Source: Acestrorhynchus altus (lineage: Eukaryota; Chordata; Actinopteri; Characiformes; Acestrorhynchidae). From it: 64,000 bases of DNA. Both the position numbers and the translations under genes were made by a program. Below, one piece after another: positions 32,827-45,770 of this stretch. Under the pieces are notes generated by a model, which saw only the letters and a program-made list of their open reading frames with translations, was not told the DNA's origin and ran no database searches. The stretch is taken from positions 18,590,928 through 18,654,927 of the forward strand of contig CM067522.1 in assembly GCA_034509495.1 (NCBI GenBank). The letters are read 5' to 3'. Within the stretch, counting starts at the first letter, position 1; every line of letters starts with the position of its first letter.

Positions 32827-35792
32827 TACAGCAGCACTTATACTAAATTTGAATTGATACAGAGAAGATTAGAATGGTCCCTGCGAAAGGCATGCAGATC
32901 CGTAAAGTGCTCCGTGGCCTGGTGGTTAGGGAACCATCCTTGTGACTGGAAGGTTGCAGGTTTGATTCCCTGAACAAGGCACTTAACTCCACAGCCGCTC
33001 CCTGGACGCATGTTTATGTTTACTAACACTGTTTTATTATTTGAATCTCCTCTTGGTGGCAGGAGAGCACCGTTGTGAAACAGATCAACGACTTTCAGTA
33101 AGCGCTAACCAGACTAAAGCATGACTTCCAAACATGGTGGAGGTAGTTTCACACACTATTAATGTAACTAACACCCCTAAAATGAACAGTGAATCATACT
33201 GTGATGTTAATAAGGTATATTTGAGTTGGTCTGGGCTGATTTTTGCTGTTCTATATTGTAAAATGTAGTAAATGGACAGTGTAGTGATGCAAAAGAATTC
33301 TAAATGAAGCCGTGGAAGTGTTACGGTGCAAATGCTATTGAGAGACCACGGGGTTTACAGAATACTGATGCTCTGCTGCTCTGATTAGACTTTACAGGCC
33401 AACAGGACATTCTGACCACTGACTTCATATTTTTTTATGTTAATTTGGGTTTATTTTAATGTATTCAAATAGAATAACACTTAATCAATATCCATATTGC
33501 AATAATATGACGAGTTTGTCTGTGCTAATAAACATTTAATCAGAACTGCTGATTTTGGGGCTCATGCTCACCTCACACACCTCATGAATATGCTAAACAA
33601 TGACAGATTAAATATTGATAAAGTGCCACACTTCCAATATCCGAGAAGAGAAAGTTCCAGAAATGGCCCAGGGTGGAATTTAAATATTTAATAGATCCAC
33701 TCCAGTGGCAGAATCAGGAGCAGCTGTGGCTGGCCTTTCTTTCGGGACACCGCTCTTCAGAAGTTTGTGGACACTTCGCTTTTCAGGATGTTTCTAATAG
33801 AAATGCTCAGGTTCAGAAGTGCACGACATTTACTGTCTCCTCCACTATCTAGAACTTTCTTATCACACAATGCTGTTAATTATGATTAATTACACTACAT
33901 ATAATCACACTGTATATATTTAATCATTATTAAATAAACAAAACTTCAATTAATCACAATAAACTATCGTATAGACACAGATCAGCCATAACATTAAAAC
34001 CACATGTCTAATACCCAAAGTGTCTCAGATCTAGAGGCCATTTCCTGCTTCAAAACATCAACTTCAAGAACTGAGGGTTCACTTGCTGCCTAATCGATCC
34101 ACCTCTTACATACAAAGCAGAATTGTGATTAACTGTGATTAACTGCACACAGAAAATGACATTTGCCGTGATTAATGAGATCGGAAAACATGGTTAACCA
34201 TCTACTTATGAAGAGAAATGAATGAATAGCCCTGAATACGCTCAGTTTGCTCTCTCTCTCTCTTTCTCTCCGCAGGTTATTCCTGGTTGGCCGTATTCAG
34301 AGCTGGGGGCACATTTGTCTTTATGTAAATGTGTAATGGAGACAGGAAATGCCAGACTCCACTTGCTGATGCAAAGTGATGCACAGGACTTTATGATGCT
34401 GGTGTTTCACCTGCACTCACCGTCTGCAGCATAAACACACTTTCACTGTAATACGTGAACATTAACCACAGAAAAAACTGACAGTTTCACCTTTAAATCA
34501 GGTGTTAAGTGGCCTTGATGTACTGAAGAATGTGAACCACAGCTTGTCAATAAAGGCAGTTGCCACCCAGAAGGAATTAACGCCTGCAATGCAAGACTGA
34601 AATGGCCTCAAACCAGACTGTCATGGAGTCACTCAGAATCGGGTCATCGTTAGTGGCGAGTCCTGTGTGTGGAGGCACCTTGGTCAGCACCAAGATCAAC
34701 GGTTTGTTGTCATGTGTCACATGTCCAGAAGGCCTGGTGTCATGGTGTGGATGCAACTTCATATGATACCAGCTTGTTGTGTTAATGAGGTCCTGGACCA
34801 GCGGTTCTAACTTTTCTGAACACACACTCTGGTGCACTATGCCAACAGGACAACACTCGTCGCCATACTGCTCAAGAACTGGCCTTGAAGACACAGGCAC
34901 TATGCCATCACCAGATCTATGTTGCTACTATGTCACAAGATGGTTATCATGGCATCACAAAGGCTTTTTCCAAGATGTAGATTGGTGGTTGCTATGGTGT
35001 TGCTAAGTCATCAACTTTGTAATTAACTACAAGCTATACCAGGTAGTTGCTATGGTGTTACGTAATGGTTGCTAGGTGCTTGTTATGGTGTCCCATATGA
35101 TTTCTACAGTGTACCATAGCAAAACGGTTGCTATGGTGTTGCATATTTTATAGGCTCATTAGGGTTCTACTAATAATGTGACATTGTATGTGCGCGGAGT
35201 GATCTTCTCACCTTGGTAAATCATGGAGAACCCCTGAGCCTCGTTTGTTCTGTCCGAGTAAAAGTACAGAATGACAAAGTCTGTGGTGATGTTCACAAGT
35301 TCCCGTGGTGGATTTCTGCCATCGAATCTTGCTATCACCTGATTGGTGGATCCATCCAAAAGCTCCACCATGTCAGCCTGGTCCATGATGCTGAAGAAGG
35401 TGAAGTTAAAGAGAATGGATGATGCACCTGGAACCTGGAGGAACAGGACAGAGAGAACAGAGAAGTTATACTCTCACTTGCCTTGTGCTTAAACTCACTG
35501 ACCGCTTAATTTTTTTATTTGCCCGTTTTGGATAAGAATAATTTCTGCTGTGATAAAGACAAAATTCAATCAATCAATCAATCAATCAATCAGAATTGTT
35601 TGATAGAATAACATCTCCAGCAGAAATGGACCTATATTGATGGACATGGTACTGAAAACGTATGAACATGAGTTTGTACCTGGATGGTCCAGTAGCAGAC
35701 CCGTCCGGGCGCGTACTTGTCTGGAAAGTCAGGTGAGTAGATGACAGCTGACTCAGCTGTGTAATTTCCACCACACGCACCAACTTTGGCTA

Positions 35793-35868
<76 letters not shown>

Positions 35869-38189
35869 TTACATTCTGTTAAAACAGAATAACAAATAAA
35901 ATTGAAACTTACTATCAAATCATCAGCATTGCACTAATGTGGCTACATATATTTAATTCCATTATATCTGTCCCACCTTAAATGGCGCAGCAAATTAATA
36001 GCATTGAAATGAAATTGCTACAACTGCACTAATTCAATTCCATCTTAAATAGGCCGGCAAATTAATACAATTTCAGCTTAGCTGTTACATATGTGCACAT
36101 GTGTCATTTCTGTTTCACCTTAGATGGTGCAACTATCATTTCTGCTCTGCCTTAAATGGTGAGGCAAGTTACTAACATTGTAGTAATTTTGCTACAAATG
36201 TGCACCTGCATTATTTCCATTCCACCTTAAATTTTTGCAACAAATTACTGGTATTTAAATTAAAGTGCAACATATTTGCATGTTATTTCCATTCCACCTT
36301 AACTGGCACAGCCAGTTACAACCAGTGCAATTACACTGCTACATATTTGCAATCGTGATATTCTGCCAGTATGTAACTGTTGACCTATTTAAGGTGGACT
36401 GTAAAAGTCTAATAAGGGTGTATGATTCAGGCACAAAGTTCAGGGTACAGACTTGATGGGGTTAAAAGTATTGCTTTAAAGCCATCAAACTTACTGTCGA
36501 AGACGATGATGTGCCCATCACCTCCGCATGGTTGCTGCTGGTCCCCGAAACACACATGGCTGCACTCCAAACTTGGGAGGAGGAGATGGTAGTCAAGGTT
36601 GTTGCCACAGAAACAGGCATAGCCCGACTCCATTCCGGCGAGCTGTTGGAAGCAGAGAGAAGAGAAATGAGGAGAGACATCAGACACCCGTGCTGTAATG
36701 ACTCGCATTTGAGCATCTGAGACTTCAAAAATGAGGCGAGGGGGCATTATGTCTGCCTTATCAGACAAAGAGGAGAACGAGAGCAAACGATTAAACACAT
36801 CTGCGGTGTTTACAGAGCAGAGCCTGGCGTCTGATGACTCATTCGCTTTTCTGCTCACTGTCAAAATTAAGCTCAACTACGAAATCAAGTCAGGGCATGA
36901 ACCCGACTCAAAGTTAGAAGGCTGAGAAAGCACTCGGGCCTTTCCCTCCACTGCTCCTCGGCTCTCTGATGTCTGCTAAAACCCAGCACTCTTAACATGT
37001 CTCAGTATTTATTTAATGCTTTTTAATGATGTAGAGGTTACGGGACAGGGAGATGAGGACATGGCACTTTAATTGAGCCACTCATCTTTAGGGAGTATAT
37101 CTGACTTCAGTCTCTGCAGATCTCTAACCATTTGCTATGCCATTCAAGGTTGCTATGCTAGTCAAAGTGGTTGCTATGGTGTGGTCTGGACAGATGCATT
37201 TTGTAGCCAATGCTGTCTTTAAAGGGAGAATATACACCTTAAATATCTGGTCTCTAATCAATTGCTATGCCATATCTGATTGTTGGCAGGTGGTTGCTAT
37301 GGCATTCAAGGTGGTTGCTATGTGGCTGCAAATGTGCACTTTCATATACCCACTGATCTTTGGAGAGGATATTTAATTTCAGCATGTTGTATCTAACTAA
37401 TTTATAAGCCATATCTGATGGCTGCTAGGTCGATACTATGCCATTCAAGGTGGTTGCTATGGTGCGGTGATGACAGATACAATTTGTAGCCAGTGGTGTT
37501 TGTAAGGGTAGAATATCCACCTTTAATATCTGGTCTCTAATCAATTGCTATGATATATCTGCAATTCAGGGTGGTTGCTAGGGTGTAATAGGGGTGTTTT
37601 GAAAGAGGATGTTTGAAGAGGACACCTACTCCCAATATGCTGTTAAATGGTAGTTTTAAAGATGTCCACAGTAACAAAAGTCCTTTGAAAGATCATATTG
37701 TATATATTACAACAATTGCACAGCTTTGTTCTAAAATGAATATATTCCATTTAATTTATGCCTTAGTATTATGTCCATTTAAATCTGATATATGTAAATG
37801 AGCTCTGTTTTGATTGGCTGGCACTCATTCTAAAAGCACACAGAGCTAAAACACGACTGAGGACTGCAGTATGAACAGATTGGCTTGAACTGTGTTAGGC
37901 TGAATGGGCGGAGCCAACTGCTGCAGGGGTGCCCAGGCCCTGGAGGTGCCGTGGAGCAGATTTTCACTTTCTGGACAACCCACCTCTCTTTAGTTTAGCA
38001 AATAATATCTGTTTACTCTTACCCAGGATTCAAAGCCTACATTTCCCATGATTCACTGCTCACCTTGTATCTCTGATTACGGCAGAAGGTAATACAATTT
38101 TGGATGGTGAGGGTCTTGGACGTCTGATAGCTCTCAGCCAGTGGAGGCGGGTGACCGTTATCCTTAAAGCAGCCTAGAATTCCCGGCAC

Positions 38190-38247
<58 letters not shown>

Positions 38248-38794
38248 GAGAGAGAGATAAATGTCTGTCCAATCCAGAGCACTTCAGCATCTGGTATAAT
38301 GCATTCTTGCCAACTTACACTATATGGACAAAAGTATTGGGACACCTGCGCTTTCATTGTTTCTTCTAGACAATGAAGGGTATTTAAAAAGTTCATCCTG
38401 CTTTTGTTGGAGTAACTGTGTCTACTGTCCAGGAAAGGCTTTACTAGGATTCTGGAGCACTGCTGTGAGAATTTGATGGCATTCATCAAATGGTCAGGAT
38501 GTTGGATGGTTACCACCCCACCTCATCTGCAACTCCCCAACTCATCCCTGTGAAAAGTATTGGATGGAGCTTCATCATTCCAGAGAACACAGTTCCACTG
38601 CCTCACAGCTCAATGCTGGGGGTCTTTATACCCCTCTAACCCATGCCTGTCATTAGGCACAATGCCAAAGGTCTATGTTTGTTTATGTGCTCCTATTCTA
38701 TTGGCAGTTATTTTTCACTTCTGCATGGACAAGGATGTTGTGTGCATTAAATTAGCTGAATGCATTCATTTTACATAATAACCTATGTATCCTC

Positions 38795-38871
<77 letters not shown>

Positions 38872-39013
38872 TCACTGTTGGCAGATCTGAGTGTGTATAA
38901 AAGGAGACCGGTTATAAAGGCCAGACGCTCACTGTGATCTTCTGCCAAAACAATAAAAGCTGAACAGATTAGTAAATAATATTAACATAGTGACGTTATG
39001 AGTGCAGGACACA

Positions 39014-39060
<47 letters not shown>

Positions 39061-39869
39061 TACTTTGACTTGAGATTTGTATATGTTAACTGTAGCCTTT
39101 CAATTACACACACAAGTTAACACTTAAGACTTAAAAGCTGGTTCAGGTGGTTGATATGCTGTTCTTAAGTAGTTGCCATGGTTTCGTATGTGGTTGCTAT
39201 GCAGTTCCTAGTGGTTGCTATGCTGTTTCTAAGCAGCATGCTATACCTTCCCATGTGATTGCCATATGCTTGGTATGCTGTTGCTATGGTGGCTGTAGGG
39301 GGCCAATAACCAATTACGATGTCATATCTGATTATTGCTAGAGTGTTGCTAGGTGGTTGCTATGCTATTTAAGGCGGTTGGTATACATGGTTACTATACT
39401 GTTGCTGAGGGTTATAAGGATCTTCTAGATGTTTGCTTTGGTTACAAGGGTGTTGTTAATGCACATTTTGAGGGGGGTGCACAAACATCTGGCTACTCAA
39501 TGCTGATTGGTTGATATTGTGGCTACTAAGTGCTGAATGGCTCACATTTGACTACTGAGCACTGATTGGCTCACATTCGGACTACTGAGTACTGATTGAC
39601 TCATATTCCGACTACTGAGTACTGATTGGCTCACTTTCAGACTACTGAGTACTGATTGGCTGGAATTTTGGCTACCAAGTGCACATATATCTAACTAGAG
39701 TCGTTGGTTACTGTTGCTATGACGGCTCAACTACTGATGCTTTTTTAAGACGGAAAGTGTCTTGAGAGTGTAAAGTGAACAGAACAGACTTCTAGACTTC
39801 TAGACACTCTTATAGTGCAGTCTGCGAACATCACTCTTACTAAGGGTGACCTACTTCACCCTTCTCTAA

Positions 39870-39903
<34 letters not shown>

Positions 39904-40663
39904 CTCCATCCATCAGAGCGAAGCAGCTTCAGATCTGCACATTACCCCACATTAGAGCACTAACATTAAACACACAGTCTGCTAGAGTGGATTAAAGCAC
40001 TGCTGGGGACGAGGACGGGTCATCTATCAGTGCCACACAGGAACGCAGCACTCAGATCAAACACACACACACACCTAATAATTACACTCTTCCCATTCTC
40101 AGCGCACATTAAAGCGAAAGTTTGACAGAAAACCCACCAGTTCCCCCCCCTTACTTCCAAATGCACTCAATCAATAAAGAAAACTGCTGGAGCTACAATC
40201 GAGGGGAAGCCTATGTACACCAATTTACATAGAGCAAACAGGCACATGTCCAGGTTAGTCCATGCAAACTAGGGTACATCGGGCTCCCTTGCACTGTCTC
40301 AGACTCTTGCACCATTCCAGACTGTGTCCACACTGTCCGGAATTGTCCTGAACTGTCTCAGACTAGGTTCACACTGTCTTTTATTGCCTGAAACCATGTA
40401 CACACTAAAACACTGTGTTTCACTCTCCTGAGCGGTCTCAGTTGTGTCCACACTGTTCCAGAGCGTGTGCAAACTATCCTGCCCTGTCCTAGAGTGTGTT
40501 CACACTTTCATACTATCTCTCACGGTCCCATATTGTCCTGCACTGTCCAAGGCAATGTCTACATTGTCCCACACACCCTTACCTTCTCACATGAATAGAG
40601 AAACAGGAAATGGGAAATGACAAGATAGAAAGAAAGAAAGAAAGAAAGCAAGAGAAAACCAGT

Positions 40664-40708
<45 letters not shown>

Positions 40709-40860
40709 GTAAACCCAGCAGAGTCTGAGTAACATTTTCTGATCAAGGGCCACAGAATGCACTGACCGTAGGGCAGTAATTCAGGCTTTCTGGCTGAAGA
40801 TTAATGGGTTAATGTATGAGAGTCCAGCTATGTGATGAATGGTAAAAGGGTGTGTGTGAG

Positions 40861-40907
<47 letters not shown>

Positions 40908-41049
40908 TGTGTCCTGCACTCATAACGTCACTATGTTAATATTATTTACTAATCTGTTCAGCTTTTATTGTTTTGGCAGAAGATCACAGTGAGCGTCTGG
41001 CCTTTATAACCGGTCTCCTTTTATACACACTCAGATCTGCCAACAGTGA

Positions 41050-41128
<79 letters not shown>

Positions 41129-41175
41129 CACACACACACACAGGAAGGATACATATGAGCTATATTAGGTAATTT

Positions 41176-41218
<43 letters not shown>

Positions 41219-41515
41219 GCATTGTCTATCTTGGTGTCTCCTTCATCTCTCCTTGCTCTGTATCTTCTCTGCATCCACAATGAATTATTTGTAACTACTA
41301 GGAAATATCCAGTGTTCAGAATTAATGCTTCAGTACTGACTATTATTATTCAGTGCCTACTATGAATTACTCAATTATTGAATTATGAATTTTACAGCAT
41401 CCGCAATTATTAGTACCTGCTATGAATGATTCACTATCCACTATGAACTACTCACCCACCTGACTTTTAGGCAGTTGAACATTTATTTTGTTGTTGTGTT
41501 AGTGTGGCTGTGATG

Positions 41516-41590
<75 letters not shown>

Positions 41591-41671
41591 TCACTCACTC
41601 ACTCTTATTTCCTAGCCTCTGTAAATGATTTAGTTCATCTGTTCTGATGATTTTTTATGTCAGAGTTCAGA

Positions 41672-41711
<40 letters not shown>

Positions 41712-41960
41712 CATCACAGCCACACTAACACAGCAACAGTTTACATGTGTTTGGCCTTCAATCTAAGAGAATTAGCACAGCTGGCTGCGTTACAGACGGG
41801 CAGTAATGAGCTGTTTTCTCTGAATGATTTACTGTAAAATAAAAACACAATGGAAATAAGAGTCATAATTCTGCCCAGAACACAGCACTGCTGAAACGTA
41901 CAATGTTCTCGATTTTCAGATTTAGTTATTTTAAAGATTTATGGCAGAGAGGACACAGAC

Positions 41961-42011
<51 letters not shown>

Positions 42012-42056
42012 CAGAGAGAGACAGAGACAGAGAGAGAGACAGAGACAGAGAGAGAC

Positions 42057-42119
<63 letters not shown>

Positions 42120-42548
42120 GAGGATCAGGCAAATTTTGTAAACAAATCTTGCTCATGTCTGCATAAAGCATTCTTTAAACAAAACAGATCCGAACCTCAA
42201 AAAACATCAACTTTGCGTCTGTGTGTGAATGAGTGAGGAAATGCATGATATATATCTACACAGATGCAAATTTAAAAAAATGGCATCTCAATGGACATCT
42301 GTCCATGAGCTGAAACAAGGGAGAATATGGACCATGCAGCAAGACAATGACCCTAAGCGTACAAGCCATTCTACCAATGAATGGGTAAAGAAAAATAAAG
42401 TTAATGTTTTGGAATTTTTTCAGTCAAAATCCTGGTCTTAATCCAATAGAAATGTTGTGGAAAGACTTGAAGGCCTGTTTTGTTTAGAGGAATTGGCTAA
42501 AATCCTACCTTTGGATCATTTCAATACAGTAAGTGTATATATAATGTG

Positions 42549-42614
<66 letters not shown>

Positions 42615-42638
42615 AGTTAGATATAGATAGATAGATAT

Positions 42639-42672
<34 letters not shown>

Positions 42673-45600
42673 GATATCACACTACATGTCCGCAAAAGAT
42701 ATGAAAACGAACTATGTGTGTGTTCCAGCTCTGCAAAGCCGCAAGCATGCTCTGTGTAAGTGACTGAGGCTGTGTTACGACATGATTGAGTTTGCAGAGA
42801 TCAATGCCCTCACCCCTGGCGGCCCAGAGGGAGCCTTAATTAAAGGCACAGAGGCATTTGAAACCCAAACCGAATAATTAGAAGCTCTTTCAAAGCTCCA
42901 ACGCGGAGAACGCAACAACAGGGCAGAGACAGATGAAGCATTACGGAGTGGAAAGAAAGGAGGAAGTCCCTCCGGAGCTGTCAGTGTTATGAGTTACTGC
43001 TGTCCGGACAGGCGAGAGAGGAGGAGAGAGAACAGCATCTCCCTTTCATCTACTGAAGCTTCAGAAGAAGATTGGAGCCCACGAAAGCCCCGCTGGGCAA
43101 TGGGGTGTGCCCCCTACAACATTTTCAGTTTCATTGTTTGAGATCAAACAATGGAACCTCTGGCTTTTCTTTATTCGGCACAACGTGCTGAAGGATGCTG
43201 CCAGTGTTCCGAGTTTAAACAAGAACAGCATTTTAGAGCCAAATGCACCGACTTGCTGTTCCCTCCGAGTTGTTAGACCTGCTACAGGTCTTACACAACA
43301 CACACTCCTCTGCTGTTCACTAGGTAATACACGCTGCTCACTTTAGCCCAAGTCACATGAGCAAGTCTGTTCAAGATTACTGAGCATCTCCACATGGTTT
43401 GAGGCAAGACTATGCTGTTTGCTTCTTATTTGCTGCCTCTTACTGGAAGTTTCCATTCCAACTTGATGGAGTTAGGTTGGGAATGACAGTGTTAGGTGGA
43501 GAATGATGGCATTAAATGGAGACTGATGAAGTTGGATGGAGAATGATGGCGTTAGGTGGAGAATGTCACATTAGGTAAACAATGACGGTATTAAGTGGAG
43601 AATGCTGCATTGGTTGGAGAATGGCGGTGTAAGGTGGAGAAAGATGGCGTTAGGTGGAGAATAATGGTGTTATGTGGAAAATGTCAGGTGCATGTCTGGT
43701 ATTTGGTGCTTTGGAGGCCACCACGGCACCTTGCCTTGCCAGCACGACCACTTAGTCTGGAGGGCACACAGCAGCCTCTTAATGTGCTTACCTTGCCAGC
43801 ATTGCTACCTTGAGATGCCTCTGCTCCTTGCAGCACTATCATGTGTCCCAGAGGGCACAAATCAACCACCACTTGCCTCAACAGTGCCGCCACCCATTCA
43901 GGGGGACATGGAGGAGCCGCCACGGATCCTTGCAACACCACGGACAGGTGACATTGCTGGCAAGCCAGGCCCCTCCAGGACACATGGCAAGCACTGCCTG
44001 CCTCTTCAGCACTGTCACCAGTCCCAAGAACATTGTGGAGCAACCGCTGGTCCTTGCAGCACCACAGTGTGTCACAGTTTCTTGCCAACATAGCACCGAA
44101 TGAGCCCCTGTGTTTGTTTACAGACCAAATCTGTGTCCAAGAGGGCATGTTTGGACAAGCAAGGGGTTTGTCTTGGGTCCTGGAAGACATTGACTGCACA
44201 TGGAGATCCCACCTCCCTTGCACTGCCGTCTGCTACCTGCTACCTCGTCACTTCTTCCCCGCTGGCCCACAAAGATTGCATGCCAGGTGCAGATGCACAG
44301 GGCAATGCGCCGTCGGCTTGAAAGAGCAGCCGTCACTTGCTTCAGCGGAGAAGCAACTGGAGCACAAGAGCAAGACTGGGGTGCGAGGGCTTGTGTTTAT
44401 AATTTGGGGATTCATGTATGTGCACTGTGTGTAAATAGAGACATGTTTGGTGGCAAGCTGCTGTCCCTGTGGGTCTAGCAGCATTGTTTAATCACATGAC
44501 CTGTGGCTATGGGTCACCCTGTGTTTGGCGGAGAATGATGGCTTTAAACCACAGTTTTGTGAGATATTTTTGTAGTTTGATGTACATTTACTCTCTATTT
44601 TCATTATTTATCATTTCTAGGAGACACACGTGCCAGATAATGTTATTTTCAGGAGCTACTCAAATATGTCCTCCTTTGACCCACTCCCTCTCACTGATCA
44701 GTCAGAGTCTGCACATATACTGTACACATACTGTACGGCTGCTATGGCATTTAAACTGGGATTAAATTCCGTTGGAAAGAAGTGAATTTTAGCCGTTTTC
44801 GGAGCTGCATTAGTCACGTGTATGATGTTCCACGTTGAAGAAGTCAGATGGGGTAAGTCTTGCAGTGTATCATGTCTGTAGGTCGCTCCGATCCTGAGAT
44901 ATGAAGAGAACTGCACGTTTTCTAGGAATCCTAGTGTTTGCTGGAGAATGACGGTGTTTGCTGGAGAATGATGGTGTTCCGTACTGATGGTATGAAGACT
45001 GGTGTATGTGGTATTAAGTCTTTCAGCTGAACAGAGTGACTAACCTGCTTTCTGTACGCTGCTCTGCTCCTTAAATGACATGGAAGTGATGTGTGAGTAA
45101 GTCATGGTTGATGCTAAAGGCAGAAACGCAGTGACCCGTCTCCACTTAAAACAGCATCACCACCCTGAGGGACACACGGGCAAGTCCGGGCTTCTACACA
45201 CACCCATGTTCATACTCTGTTTACCATGCATGGAGTTTGAATTACAGTAGAACGTAGATGCCTGCATTCTGTGGCTTCGCGCCCAAATGTCTACGAATAC
45301 AATAAGATCAGGAGAGAGAAAGAGTGAGCAGAGCTGGGACTGAATGCTGAGGAGGTTCAATCCTGTTTTACTACTACAACACTGCAATCCATCCAGCACC
45401 GGCAAAGTTAAGCATGTTCTCACTGTTCTAGAGTGTCTGTGTGTGACGAGGCCTTTTCAACTGATCAGAAGAACTCTGAGAACAACCTGTAACAATAACA
45501 GAGCTGTTTGGAGGAGTGTGTGAAGAAAGGTGTGATTATGAGGATCAGGTATCAGGAGCTACTGTCACACATTCAAACACACACTTCTAACAGGTGCAGA

Positions 45601-45686
45601 GCGTGGGCACCTCAGGTGAAGGCCCAACCAGGAATGCAGCCTAGCCTGAGTGCAGAGCAACCGAGATTCGCCAAACAATGGATTCT

Positions 45687-45770
<84 letters not shown>

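Larger units (their letters stand above)
32124..35211 (-). other. kremen1 intron
   Basis: Contains (GT)n/(AC)n runs at 32366-32391, 32469-32547 and 32751-32821, a tRNA-SINE (32.9 kb), a partial MITE B end (33.98 kb), a Tc1 transposase relic (34.6-34.93 kb) and GTTGCTATGG repeats. No exon seen. Confidence 0.75.

Noticed and set aside
43684..44223. 179-codon minus-strand open frame
   Set aside because: Lies in a G+C-rich degenerate repeat that is open on both strands; kept as an observation but not called a gene.
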